A stretch of DNA of 37,951 nt, taken from assembly GCA_003427395.1 (NCBI GenBank), contig BFEA01000305.1, positions 902,311-940,261 of the forward strand, read 5' to 3'. The translations under genes were made by a program, and so were the position numbers. Positions within the stretch are counted from its first letter, which is position 1. Each line of letters opens with the position of its first letter. Below the pieces are notes generated by a model that worked only from the letters and a program-made list of their open reading frames with translations, did not search any database and was not told the DNA's origin. This DNA comes from Chara braunii (Eukaryota; Streptophyta; Charophyceae; Charales; Characeae). Shown here in pieces: positions 1 to 10,234 of this stretch.

Positions 1-616
1 GCGATGGCGCCACAGGTAAGTAACACTGGCCTCCGCCAGTCTCTCTCCCACTCTACGATCTACTACCTACCAGCGCCCAGCGCTGAAGACTACAGCTACA
101 GCTATGGCGCCCAGCGCCGAAGACTACAGCTAGCGCTACCACTACTGCCTAGCGCTGAAGACTACTGCAGCGCTCCTCCTGAGTGCTGCGGCCGAATCCT
201 GAAGACTACCTCTGCCTACTCACACTACCTACCCGTGAAGTGCATGGGAACCTCCTATGTACTACGGGTGTGCCTCTTGAACCTGCCGAAGGGAGGCAGG
301 GGCTGCAGCTGCAGCNGCTGCTCGAGTACGTGAGGANCAGGCTATTTTGGGCCTGTTCCGCATCCCTGTTTCCGTGCCTGAGTCTTAGGAGCAGGTCGAA
401 ACAATGAGGGCCTGAAAATGGCCCTCCGTTTCAGGCTGAAAACTCTGGGTCTGAAAAGACCCAGAAATAGGCTGAAACGAGGTAGGGCCTGCAGGCCCTC
501 GTTTTTCAGCATCCAGGCTGAAATGAACGGGGCCTGTAAGATCTAAGTTCTAGGCTTTTAGGCTGAATGTCCGGGACGGGCCCTGTAGGGCCCGTGTGGC
601 TACGCAGTATGCCACA
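1..616 (+). mobile_element. 3' part of an L2-family LTR (truncated by window edge)
   Basis: This stretch aligns with the interior and end of the complete solo LTR at 20147-21449: position 4 corresponds to about 20800. Shared blocks include the ATGGCGC..CAGGTAAGT region, the CAGCGCTGA(A/G)GACTAC repeats, and the GAGGGCCTGAAAATGGCCCTC hairpin followed by TTTCAGGCTGAAA. The end is placed near 616 by the CGCAGTATGCCACA segment, which matches the CGCAGCATGTAAC end of the other copy. Two single N bases (316 and 337) lie inside. What follows 616 does not look like a primer-binding site, so I cannot tell whether this is a solo LTR or part of a longer element. Apparent short reading frames here are not conserved between the copies. 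Confidence 0.7.
406..595. repeat. Array of unrelated GC-rich hairpins within L2 LTR
   Basis: Four short inverted repeats follow one another, separated by TTTCAGGCTGAAA-like spacers: 406-426 (GAGGGCC/GGCCCTC), 445-464 (CTGGGTC/GACCCAG), 484-499 (AGGGCCTGCAGGCCCT, perfect) and 576-595 (ACGGGCCCTGTAGGGCCCGT, perfect). The stems differ in sequence but each is self-complementary. The corresponding part of the copy at 21198-21420 has its own set of such stems. Confidence 0.7.
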
Positions 617-1492
617 GACAGGGAGGAGGGGACTTCGATCAGTGCCCGGCATGGCAAAGACTGTTCCACACCGGACACACAATCGGAAGGGTTTAAGATG
701 CTGAGATAGGGCGGAACAGATGGCTCCCATCATCATCGATAAGTCAAACAGCCTTACACGCTCTACAGCTGGAGGGGAGAACTTAAGAAGTACCCTGGGA
801 TCTCAGTCATCAGTGTTTAACCAGTGGAGGTACAATAGGGAAGGGGTGCCGTTAGGAATAGGGGAGGGTTTAGGGTTTAAAGATCTTAGTCTTCGGGTAA
901 CGGCTCAGGGGCTTATGGTTGAAGGGTTTGGCCAGTCGGAACGGCTCAAGACAGTAGTCTTAGGCAGATGGTAACTGGTCAAGATGGCTGAGGTTAGGCC
1001 CGGATTGAATCAACGGAGACAGGGTGGAGGCTGATTGGTAGACATTTCGGGGTTTTAGGAAAAAGGGAAATGTTGCGTCTACCTAGTCAGAAAATAGGGG
1101 GGTTCAGGGCGTGTTGAGGGGTGGGGTTTGTGGAAGTGGCTAGATCCTTTCTTGGTATTCAGGCCCTATACGGCAGGTTAGTACGGCAGACCTGAGAGGA
1201 AAGGGTATAGTACGGCAAGCTGACAGTCAATCCTCCATATGGATGGAGCAATCAATGCTGGTCAGGGGTCCTTCGGCCGTACAGACGGAAGTGTGTGTCT
1301 GTAATTATGATGTATTATTCTTTTGACTTGCCGGTGGAGTAGGAACTGGACTAATGCTCCCCAGAATGGAAAAGGAGCTTGGGCCATAAGGTCCAGTTTT
1401 CTGAAAAAAAAGAAAAGAAAAGAACATGGAAAGATACACCCTGCAATTCCCCAGCCCACAGGAGGCTGCTGCCTCCTTACAAAAAAGGAATT
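617..1492. other. No gene recognised
   Basis: Unassigned sequence. The open frame at 720-974 (+) has no motif I recognise and sits in TTTAGGG/GGTT-rich text, so I treat it as chance. A weak inverted pair (AACTGGAC at about 1345 and GTCCAGTT at about 1392) and an A/G-rich run (1405-1425) are the only visible structure. Confidence 0.5.
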
Positions 1493-1615
1493 GGGGCCTT
1501 TTGGACCCCACTTCTTGAAAAGAACGCGTGAAGATCTCTCCGCCACTGATCTTCGCAGATCAGCGGAGAAAAGTCACCGCATTTTCTTTTCAAGATGCGG
1601 GGTCCAAAAGGCCCC
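1493..1615. repeat. Foldback (long hairpin) element
   Basis: Two arms of about 60 bases, 1493-1552 and 1557-1615, are inverted copies closed by a four-base loop (TCGC). The outer 17 bases are identical (GGGGCCTTTTGGACCCC), then TCTTGAAAAGAA and the inner CTGATCT/AGATCAG match; the remaining positions carry scattered differences and small indels. Arm similarity extends weakly a few bases outward. No clear target duplication is visible. It could be a foldback MITE or a hairpin locus able to make small RNAs. Confidence 0.75.
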
Positions 1616-2107
1616 GTTTTCCAATTTGGTATCGTTTAATCCAGGGGACCACAGACCATACGTAAATGGCACGTCCTGATGCACGCCCACTCGAAGCCAT
1701 AAGTAAAGAATATGCCTGAGAGGTGGCTTTGCTTAAGATTATATGCTTCTGCAACGTCCCTATGCTCTGGGGAAAAAGTTATGGGTTTGGGTTGCGGCAT
1801 GTGAAGTGAGAGCAGCAATGCTGTCCGAGGTGCAAGCCCAAGAATGGACCTCAGTCCACTAAACCACATGCATCTGTACAGACTGCCAGGGAAGGAACTT
1901 TCGGACTGAGGACCCACCGTATGTTGAAAAAAAAAAAAAAACAGAAAATGCTATGCCTCCACAAGCTGAACCTGAACCCATAACTTTTTGGCAAGGATGA
2001 TTTCTCAGCATATCTCGTCCAGCTTCTGGGCTGCTGGCGACTGACGTTATAACCCACAACTTCCTATGGAGCCGAATTGAGATTTCTGGGCCACAGGGGT
2101 TCGGACA

Positions 2108-2146
<39 letters not shown>

Positions 2147-2299
2147 GCATCTTTTTTAAAAACCGGTTTCCCGGTTCACCCCCTCGGGGCTGGTCCGGCA
2201 CCGGGTGGACCGGGGGAAGCGAACCGGTTGGTTGCCGGCCCACCCTTTATTTTCAATTCAATTCTATTGCGAGGCCACAGCCTCGATGAGCCCCTTTCA
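1616..2299. other. No gene; homopolymer tracts
   Basis: Contains an A run near 1925-1939 and a 32-base T run at 2111-2142, then GGCC/ACCGG-rich text. The T run followed by unrelated sequence could mark the tail of a retroposed element on the minus strand, but no body is recognisable. Confidence 0.5.
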
Positions 2300-3215
2300 G
2301 GCCCTGTCAAGCAGCATGTCGGCCGCCCTAAGTGAAGGCAGGCTCGACGAGGACCCCCGGGCCCATATTTCGGTCACCACGCAACTAAGGAAATTCAGGC
2401 AGTTGCGCAGCGCCAGTTGGTTGAAAGAACCCAGACCCTGGGCCGCCTGTTTGCATGTATCGAAGGCAGGCCCTGGGCTGGATACGGGATGTGGGCCAAA
2501 CACAGGCCGAAGGCAGTTGGGCGCAAGCAACCACCTCAGGCCCTGGGCCTGATTTGTCTTGGACTGGGCCTCAGCCTACCGGGGCCTACCGGAAGCTTCT
2601 TGGGAAAGGTCCAGCGCAGCCTGGTACAGAACGCAGGCAGGCCACTTCCATATAGCAAAGGGTCTGCCTCCTCATTGGACATTCGGGCACTGGCTGCTTT
2701 GTGTGCAAGCGCTGCTGCGCTATCCCCTGCAAGGTTCACACGCTCACGGGCGAGCTGGAAGGAGCAGGCAGCCATAGCCGAGCTGCGCTGCTGTAAGCTG
2801 GATGGGGCGCAGGGTGGTCCTTGGGTGCAAGTGGCATCTGTGAATTGGGGAACGAGGTTGTGAGTGATACGAGAGACATACCTGGTGCTAGAAGCGACGG
2901 CATTGTCCGAGATCTGCTCGTACTTCGGTGAAGCTGTTGACATCATCCGGCAGCATTGTAGAGTAGGCTAGATAGGATCTGCCATCTGTAGTCTGGGCGC
3001 CGAGCGCCAGATAGGATATCAACATTGGTTTTTCGTTGATGATGATGATGAGACTATTTCAGCGTTGTCAATTATGAGCTCTTGGTGTGTTCTTATTTGG
3101 TGAAAACTCGTGGTGCAGTTCTGTTGTTGGTTCGAGGTCACGAGTATCTGGTCCTATGTGTATGATGCTGTTTGATTTCTGAAGTTCGCTATCGCTCATC
3201 TTCCTTGCACTATCT
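2300..3215 (-). repeat. Dispersed repeat R1, copy A (inverted relative to copy B)
   Basis: The reverse complement matches 25608-26530 over about 0.9 kb with moderate divergence. On the minus strand both copies can be read through similar peptide segments, for example ELQKSNSIIH..PD.RDL near 3120-3200 and RITHNLVPQ(F/L)TDATCTQGPP near 2820-2870, but each copy has frameshifts and stops. A block reading TGGCGCTCGG just after a TATCCTATC string could be a retroelement primer-binding site. Family assignment is unknown; an unclassified LTR element 5' region is my best guess. Confidence 0.65.
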
Positions 3216-3509
3216 TCAGTACTCGTGTGCTTCTGCTGTGTACTCTCACCATCTGGTTTGGCGTGGATTGCTTTCTCCAAGTCTACTTGTCATTGCGCAT
3301 GTGTATGGGAACGCGTGAATGCCAAGCTGGATTCGTTTCAATCAGGCACATAACAACACTATGGGCTCAGCCCAGTTCAGTGTGCCACATTCTATACGTT
3401 TGTGGGTTTTGAGAACTTTTGACTCGTACTATTGCAAGTTCGTGTTGTGAATCTCTCGAGTAGACCGACTAGCAAGAATAAAGAAATCCCAAATTGAACC
3501 GACTCGTGC

Positions 3510-3575
3510 CATGTGGCTGCGAATGGTACACCCACAAACTGGTGATAAACGGACCCGAGTTTGAATCCCGATGCT
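3510..3575 (+). repeat. tRNA-like SINE head (candidate)
   Basis: An A-box-like TGGCTGCGAATGGTA is followed about 35 bases later by a B-box-like GAGTTTGAATCCCG, the spacing seen in tRNAs. No complete acceptor stem is evident, so this is more likely a decayed tRNA-derived SINE than a functional tRNA. Confidence 0.4.
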
Positions 3576-4124
3576 ATCAGAAGAATAAAATCATTCGCAA
3601 TGACCTGGTGCAGGTCATTTCGATGATCACGCCCCAAGGGCATCGCCCTTTTGGAAGAATAAAAAAGGACAGAGGAAACGGAACAAACATATGGCTCAGT
3701 ACTGTAGGGGCAATGTCAACAAGGCAGACCAGGTTGTCTCACAATGAAGGAACAAAAATATGTCTCAGTACTTCAGGAAAAAAAAACTCAACATGGCAGA
3801 CCGAGACCTCACACTGGTCGGACAAGGTGGTCTATTAGATAGACATGGTGCGACACAGTCACAATTTAACAGCAGTGATGCAGTTGTCGAGCATACCCTC
3901 AGAAACAGAAGGCAGGGAACAAACACACTTCTGCCAGTCTGATCCATCAGAGACCTAGATTCCTTGGGGTCAATATGGGACCGTGCTACGTCCCATCGAA
4001 ACAGAGCTGGGCCTTGTAGCAAACTCAGTCCCACTGGAACTCTGCTCTCAACACCAAGGTTTGACATCTGGATTCCACAGTATCGTTTCTGTGGCGCACA
4101 CAGCAACTGCATCGCCCAACCTGT

Positions 4125-4185
4125 ATCCACCAGGGCTTGAACTCATGACTTATTCATCAGCTCAACTGATACAATGGCAACCCAA
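4125..4185 (-). repeat. tRNA-like SINE head (candidate), minus strand
   Basis: Read on the minus strand, ATCAGTTGAGCTGATGAATA precedes GAGTTCAAGCCCTGG. The second string fits a Pol III B box (GTTCAAGCC) and the first resembles a D-arm/A box. Pairing for a full cloverleaf is not evident. Confidence 0.4.
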
Positions 4186-4324
4186 TTGAATTGCATCGAT
4201 GACACAAACATTCAGCCCACACTCAGCAGCTGCCCAAGATCGTTACAGCACAGTGCATGCATGCACCGGAACCCTAAGCAGACACAGAATCTCCGCTTTT
4301 CTGAGGGTGCAGGGGTGGGGGGGG

Positions 4325-4326
<2 letters not shown>

Positions 4327-4394
<68 letters not shown>
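4327..4394. repeat. (GA)n microsatellite
   Basis: About 34 uninterrupted GA dinucleotides following a G-rich run. The Arg-Glu peptides readable here are products of the repeat, not a gene. Confidence 0.97.
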
Positions 4395-4395
<1 letters not shown>

Positions 4396-5397
4396 ATTGG
4401 GCAAGAGAGGTGGTCACTCACGTCTTATCCTCTCGCAGCATCCCATCCTTGTAAACTATAATGGGAAAAGACTCAACCAAGTTTTTTGCCAACCCCCGCA
4501 TCTTGGTCGGCACCTGCAGTCCAGACCACATCCACCCCAAATGGTCACCAAACGTCAAAGGGGAGCGCATGCTAAAACAGAGTCGCACTTGTCTTTTCCT
4601 GTACGTATCTGTACCCAAGGCAAAGCCAGATAGATAAGTAAAAAAAAAATCTCAGTTTGAGTAATGACATACACAGACTACCACTTTCCCTACTCAGAAG
4701 TTCGCTCCACTACTCAACATTCTACATGTACCTCAACTAGATTCAGTCAGATGGATGGAACACACTGTGAATGCGTCGAGACAATTACCACATCCAGAAA
4801 CATTTAGAATGCTGTTCAGTGGAGCGAGACCCTAAATCTGGAATCCAGATGCACATGCACTCTGGTAGAGGCAGGATCCAGATGCACATGCACTCTGGTA
4901 GAGGCAGGATTGTCACATCGCGAGTTTGTTGCCCTGGGTGAAGACGACAAAAGGAACTCGAAAATAAGGGCAGCTAGCACAGAGGTGAGGGCAAACGAAT
5001 ATAGACTGGAGCAAGTCGCCTTCAATAACAACAACAAAAAAAAAAAAAAAAAACGAAAAAAAGGAAAGGAAAAAAACTTAAAAAAAGTGAAAAAAAGGGC
5101 AGCGAGCATAAAGGTGAAAGCAATAACTGTGCATTGTGCAACCAGGCAGCATTTTCTAAAACGGTTTTCATTTTTTAAAATTTAAAACAGTTTTTAAAAC
5201 TTTTTTTCTTCCAGAAAAAAGTCGTCACATGACCCCTCCTGACAAACCAAGTAGAGCAACCAAATGGGTCGAATGATGGGATGCATACGATGCATTAAGA
5301 AAGGGCCGGGATTGTAATGCCTAAGTAGAGACTGAGAAGATGGAGAGGTCATGAAGCGGGGTGCAAGATATTCCAGCAGCTGTGTACAAATCTAACA
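4395..5397. other. No gene; short tandem duplication and A-rich tract
   Basis: Holds the 33-bp duplication listed separately, an A-rich stretch at 5030-5095 and AT-rich text to 5215. Lys-rich open frames are translations of the A tract. Confidence 0.5.
4843..4908. repeat. Perfect 33-bp tandem duplication
   Basis: The 33-base unit beginning ATCCAGATGCACATGC occurs twice head to tail with no difference (4843-4875 and 4876-4908), pointing to a recent slippage or unequal exchange. Confidence 0.92.
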
Positions 5398-5593
5398 GTA
5401 CTCAGATTGCTCACTCTTGGAAAGTTTCGGTGAAGGTGTGCAAATCCCGAATTGTCTGGTCACCTGTCCCGGCTCCCGGATTTGCAGGTCGTTGAGACGC
5501 AGGCACCGTGGGGTGACGAACTGGAGATCATGATTGCGTTCATAGTACTTCATCCGTGTTGTTCTCATTCAATCCGACACCAAAGATCGCATG
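5398..5593 (+). repeat. tRNA-derived SINE body, copy 1 (5' truncated)
   Basis: Shares with copies at 5621 and 6308 the segments CTC(A/G)GATTGCT(C/T)ACTCTT, GGAGATCATGATTGCGTTC and the tail CCGACACCAAAGATCGC. The tRNA-like head is missing. Confidence 0.65.
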
Positions 5594-5620
5594 GCCTTTT
5601 TTCATCCCTTTCTTTCTTTT

Positions 5621-5830
5621 GCACGTAAGTGCCATTCAGGAGGTTGTGGGTTCGAGCCCCAGACCGCCTGCGTCGCACTTAGTGCCAACCACCTAAAAGA
5701 GATGCCTTTCACATTTGTAACAGTACTCGGATTGCTTACTCTTACAAAGTTTCCGCCAAGTTGTACAAATCCCGAAGGCACTGTGCGGTGACGAATTGGA
5801 GATCATGATTGCGTTCGTACAGTGTTGTCA
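5621..5830 (+). repeat. tRNA-derived SINE, copy 2
   Basis: Starts in a tRNA-like 3' half: GGGTTCGAGCCCC at 5648-5660 fits a B box and T-loop. The body continues with ACCACCTAAAAGAGATG, GGATTGCTTACTCTT and GATCATGATTGCGTTCGTAC, all shared with the copy at 6308. The A-box half is absent, so it is 5' truncated. Confidence 0.65.
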
Positions 5831-5892
5831 TTTTTTTTCATTTTCTTTTTAAAAAGGAAGCAAGCTACATTCTTCCCTCAACTTCACTTGAA

Positions 5893-6256
5893 ACTACCTA
5901 GCTCCGTTTGTAAGGCTCGCAAGCGGCATTCGGGAGGTCGCGTGGTCAATCCCCATTGACCTCATGTACTTTCTTGGGCATGCTTGGCACCCGATACGTG
6001 GAGATAGACCACTGGACCCCCCGATCGGCATTGAGCACAGTCTGCTGGTGTTCGAAAAAGGAGGGGACCTGAGAGGACGCACAGAGATTGGTCCTGTTGG
6101 CATGGTCCCTGATGCTACCGGCTATCCCCTGGCCAGTATCGCCCACCTGCAGGTCGGGAGCAGCCTCCGCATGTTCTCTCGTGAACACGGTTCTGGATGC
6201 TATGGGGTTCCCCGTATGACTATAATTAGGAGTACAGTGTTGTTCTCATTCACTCC
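5893..6256 (+). repeat. tRNA-derived SINE, copy 3 with A and B boxes
   Basis: TAGCTCCGTTTGTAAGGC (5899-5916) closely resembles a tRNA D-arm/A box, and GTGGTCAATCCCC (5942-5954) a decayed B box with tRNA-like spacing. The body is different from copies 1, 2 and 4 until the shared GTACAGTGTTGTTCTCATTC tail. A reading frame from 5964 runs through it for about 280 codons but passes into poly-T and poly-A tracts and shows no domain, so I do not call a gene. Confidence 0.6.
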
Positions 6257-6307
6257 AAGTCTCCAACACAAACGTTCTCAATGGCCCAAAAAAAAATTCT
6301 TTCTTTT

Positions 6308-6492
6308 GCACATAACGGACATTCAGGAGGTTGAGGGTTCGAGCCCCACGACCGCCTGCGGCACACTTAGTGACAACCACCTAAAAGAGATGGCTACTCG
6401 GATTGCTTACTCTTGCGAAGTTTCCGTGCAGGTGGAGATCGTGATTGAGTTCGTACAGTGTTCTCATTCACACCGACACCAAAGATCGCAAC
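6308..6492 (+). repeat. tRNA-derived SINE, copy 4
   Basis: GGGTTCGAGCCCC at 6335-6347 (B box) with the same flanks as copy 2 (ATTCAGGAGGTTG before, CGACCGCCTGCG after), then the shared body and the CACCGACACCAAAGATCGC end. An internal segment present in copy 2 is shortened here. Confidence 0.65.
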
Positions 6493-6904
6493 GCTTTTCT
6501 TTTTTCTTTTTCGGAAGTTTTCCCCCCTTCTCTTTTCTTTTACTTTCGCAGCTTTCGTACGAAAACGGATTTTGCAGCTTCGGCCCACCTGGATTCCAGC
6601 CCCCGGCCTTCAAAAAAAAAAAAAAAAAAAAAAAAACGAAAGAAACGAAAGAAGAACATCGCACGGACGACCACAAATCGCGCGGGAAATCTTTACATCG
6701 AACGCTCCGCAAACAAAAGCCACATCACACGCTCCACAATCGGCCAACCAAGAGCTTGCTAACGTGGCAGACTCTCAGACCACGAGAACACCGACGCTGG
6801 CCACGCGTGTAAACAGTTCTACATCGCGAGACCGAAGATGCCAGTTGATCGAAAGGAAACAGCCCATGGCTGGTAAACCTTAGAACATTCCCTGACTAGG
6901 ATAG
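6493..6904. other. No gene; poly-T/poly-A tracts
   Basis: A pyrimidine-rich stretch (6497-6545) and an A run of about 25 bases (6611-6635) followed by GAAACGAAAG-type text. Several frames stay open only because of these tracts. Confidence 0.5.
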
Positions 6905-7410
6905 GATGTCACACACTCATGTCTCTCCATCATCTGCTTTGCTGCATGTTCAGGTGAATCCTAAACATGTTGGAGAAAAAAGTTCAGACTCTGCAGAGAC
7001 TTCTCATGTCACACAGTCATGTCTTTCAGGCATCTGGTTTGCTGCATGTCCAGGTACAGTCTGACAGTAGAATCCTCAACATGTTGTTGAAAGGAGTGCA
7101 CAGACTTCTCATGTCACGCAGTCATGTCTTTGATTTTTTTTTTTTTTCTGCATGTCCACGTACAGTCTGACAGGAGAATCCTAAACATACTGGAGAAGAG
7201 CAGGTGGAGACTTCTGATGTCTTATCTGGACAGAGAATCCTAAACGTGTTGGAGAAAGGAGTGCAGAGACTTCTGTCTTTCATGCATCTGGTTTTCTGCA
7301 TGCCTGCCCAGGTACAGTCTGACAGGAGAATCCTAAACATACTGGAGAAGGGAGGGTGGAGACTTCTGATGTCACACACTCGTGTCTGTCATGCATCTGG
7401 TTTGATGCAT
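6905..7410. repeat. Tandem repeat, irregular period of about 59-114 bp
   Basis: A unit containing AATCCTAAACATGTTGGAGAA, GAGACTTCTCATGTCACAC, GTCATGTCTTTCATGCATCTGG and CAGGTACAGTCTGACAG recurs; the first string begins at 6957, 7071, 7177, 7236 and 7329. Spacings are not multiples of three and frames are interrupted, so this is a decayed minisatellite, not a repeat protein. Confidence 0.85.
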
Positions 7411-7842
7411 ATCATATGTACATTTGGCCACTTCATGTAGCTAGCGCGTAGAGCACCTCTGTGCATTTGTTCACTCCATGCGAATCCTGAATGAACTGCA
7501 CAAAGGTTGGCGCACTGCGAATCTGATCGACTGCATGAATCCTGATCAGCCTCGGATGTTCCCACCAGGTACATGGTGGTCCACATTGCAATACGAGGAG
7601 GACCTGCAAAGAGTAGGAGAAAACTTTCGGACGGCACTCCTGTCATAAACTCTCCTCTGGAAAATCGCCACATCACGTATTTGATCTCTTTTCCGCGTGG
7701 CCGTGCTGTGCGCCGTGGACGTAGCTGAAGCAGGTCCACTTGTTTCTGTAATAAAGAGGAGTTTTGTCGTGGACGATGATGGAGGTGGAGAGAAGAGGTG
7801 AGGAGACATTGGTCTAATCTTGCGTTCTTCTTTTTTTCCTTC
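7411..7842. other. Left flank of the gypsy insertion; no gene
   Basis: Unassigned sequence ending in a pyrimidine run (TTTTTTTCCTTC). The last four bases, CTTC (7839-7842), are the left copy of the target duplication. Confidence 0.55.
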
Positions 7843-9054
7843 TGTAATGACCCGCCAAAACACAGACTGAGAGCACTGCTGATTTCTGGGATTTGCTGCT
7901 GGAATGTATGCCTTGCTGAGATTCTCGCATCCTGCTGAGTTTTCTAAGTCTGACTGTGTGCGTGCCTGTCTGAGTGCTTGTCGGCCTGAGTGTGTGTGTG
8001 ACCCGCAAGGGTACTTGTTCGTTTGGAGGCCCCGCAGGGCCGGTACTTACCTGTCGCCATAACTTTGAGGGTTGCAGCGCGAAAAACACTCAAGTAGCGG
8101 GGGTAGGCCCACAACACTCAGCGGGAAAAACACTCAAGTAGCAGGTAGGCCAGTACCACTCACGTAGTGGTAGAAGTGTCGGGTACTCGAGACCGAGCAG
8201 AAGAATACAAAAAGTTGCCATTTTTAGAGGCCCAGTAGAGGTAAGCTAGAGGTAGGCCGGTACCAGTCCAAGTAGCCTGAGTCTGGGGCCTAAATGGACG
8301 ATATCAGAGCCTGCAATGATGTTTCCCTCCGAAAGTCACTGCCCAAGAGGCAAGCAGGCCGCTATATCTCCAGGAGGAGCAAGCAGCTGCTCCTCATTTG
8401 CGGTGTGCAAGGTTGGGCAACATACTGCTTGAGCGAGCGCTGGACTCAGAGCGCTGCCTGGGAGGATGAAGAGGAGCTGGGCGCTCAGCCTGGATATGGC
8501 GAGCAGCCCAGCCTGACGAGGAGGAAGAAGGGGGCAAAGGAGGAGAGTAGCAAGGTACTTATGTGGCTATGGTGGACACCATATCTTCATCACCTTGTTA
8601 TAGTGCCGCACCAGGGAAGCTTCGAGGCAAAGTCAGGCATGGAGGCCTGAAGAGCAGCGACCATAGCTGCTTGGAGTTGTCTTTTGCACAGGAGTGAAAA
8701 GCCCTTAGTAGCCTGGGCATGTGAGAGGAAGATGAAGGGGGAAGCCATGGCTATGGTGAACCTATAATTGTGATGGCAGTAAGAGGGAACCTCGGATATT
8801 GATTTTCTGGTTCAACCACTCGTTATTATTACTATTTGGAAGAAGAATAAGATTGGTGAAGACAAGGTGGATGAGGAAGGTGGAAAGAGCAGGGGGATTT
8901 GTCATTGGTCTTGCTGGTGTATCATCTTCTTCTTCTTCTTTCTCTCTTCTTCTTTGGGCTCTATCTCTTTGCAAGTGCTTTCATTTCTTTTGCAATTGGA
9001 TGGCATTGTCTTTCCTTGTGAATTTGCACTTCGGAAATGACCAGGTTCGTAACA
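7843..9054 (+). repeat. 5' LTR of the gypsy element
   Basis: TGT...ACA ends. Aligns to 19613-22213 except that the 3' copy has a nested 1.3-kb insert and about 40 extra bases (about 20095-20134) missing here. A short CTT run (8927-8945) is greatly expanded in the 3' LTR (about 22052-22106). The reading frames inside are not preserved between the two LTRs. Confidence 0.92.
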
Positions 9055-9056
9055 TT

Positions 9057-9072
9057 TGGTATTGGAGCGGAC
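9057..9072 (+). promoter_or_regulatory. Primer-binding site, initiator-Met tRNA type
   Basis: TGGTATTGGAGCGGAC starts two bases after the LTR end. It matches the plant initiator-Met tRNA 3' end complement (TGGTATCAGAGC) except for two central bases. Confidence 0.8.
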
Positions 9073-10226
9073 TTTACTTGCTGGCGAGAGTTGTTAGTCA
9101 CCCTAACCCTAAATCCGAGTTAGTTAGGGATAACCAACCTCGGATTAGGGTTGGAGGTTAGGGTAAGAGGGGCAGTGAGTTTTGGGTGCCGCCCCCATCT
9201 GGTTAGGTCATGTTGGGTCGACATTTGACTTGTCCGGGTTGATCGAGTGAATGTGGGGGTGGTGAGGCACAAAGAAGGCTGACTGGAGCAAGCGAGAGGG
9301 AGTAGAGAGTGAGAGGTACTCGCACCTGGAATCTGGACCTGAAGAAGACATCGAGTGACTTTTGGGCTTCCCCTCTAGAGCGAGACTTGACTGGAAGCTG
9401 CCATATCTACATTGAAGAGCTGCATGTTGCTACTTTGGTGCTCAACATCGACGGAGGATCCGGCGTTGTAACACGGGTGTAGGAGAGCCTTTTTAGTCAT
9501 GACCAGGAGACTTCGTGTAGTGGTAGCTAGGGGTCAACAGGACCTATGAGAGAGGGGGATGAGTCGTTATTTCACCTTAGAGGCTGGGCCTCACAGCTAA
9601 GTGCTGTGTGACTTGGGTATGCCCGCAGATGGTTGTTTGGTACTTCATGGCCATGGGGGTCGTGCTGGGCTCTCTTCCTCTTCTCGGCGGTCTTGGTTGT
9701 GTGTGTGAGCATGTGGATTGCTTTCTCACCAGATGGATGGATGGATGATGTATCTTGTTCTCAATGACATATCTTTCTACAGTGCATTGTCTTTTCACTT
9801 CTGAACGGTTGTAGTTAGTACGTTCTTGCTGAAAGTTGTCTTTTCCTTTTCAGTACGGTAAAGGTAGATTGGGACCGTATTGGGACACCCTTCTGGTTGG
9901 TCCTGGTCCACGACCTACTTGGGACCCTTCAGGACTCAGTGGGACCAGGCCCAATTGGACAGGACCCTTTGGCCCCAAATCTGTTGCCGTCAGTTGCATT
10001 TCTTTGCAGCGCTGAAACTGGGGGACACACGGCTAGTAGGGACATTCCTTTCAATGGGATCTTGAATGGTCTTACTGCATGTACTCTCACACTGCCCCGC
10101 GTCTGGCTTGCCGACCGGCTGTACCCCTCGAAATCTCCATTGCTTCAGTTACTTTCCTTCCGTCTGACTCGTTCGTGATACACATTCTATGTCGGGTTAG
10201 GCAAGTGGGGATCTCCAGTCTGATCT
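9073..10226 (+). other. Untranslated leader of the gypsy element
   Basis: No sustained reading frame with recognisable content. It begins with the telomere-like inverted repeat listed separately and runs to the hAT-like insertion. Confidence 0.55.
9098..9166. repeat. Inverted repeat of CCCTAA/TTAGGG-like sequence
   Basis: CACCCTAACCCTAAATCCGAG on the left is mirrored by CTCGGATTAGGGTTGG plus GGTTAGGG on the right, around a 20-base centre. It resembles plant telomere repeats but is too short and degenerate to be an interstitial telomere. Confidence 0.6.
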
Positions 10227-10234
10227 GACCGCAC

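Larger units (their letters stand above)
3216..4326. other. No gene; tRNA-like fragments and short hairpins
   Basis: Outside the two tRNA-like segments listed separately, this stretch has two compact hairpins, AATGACCTG/CAGGTCATT (3599-3619, three-base loop) and AAGGGC/GCCCTT (3636-3650), and a diverged direct repeat sharing ATGGCTCAGTACT / ATGTCTCAGTACTT (about 3691 and 3760). Reading frames are short and show no motif. Confidence 0.5.

Noticed and set aside
720-974. 84-codon frame after the first LTR copy
   Set aside because: No recognisable family, no codon-level conservation to test, and in repetitive text.
4327-4394. Arg-Glu repeat protein
   Set aside because: Simple translation of a GA microsatellite.
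5964-6812. Open frame of about 280 codons
   Set aside because: Runs across two SINE copies, a pyrimidine tract and a poly-A tract; no motif, so chance openness.
6905-7410. CRISPR array
   Set aside because: Units are imperfect and directly adjoining, with no unique spacers; the context is eukaryotic.
7204-7440. Possible repeat protein (ILN.LEKG..RLL)
   Set aside because: Repeat spacings are not multiples of three and copies shift frame.
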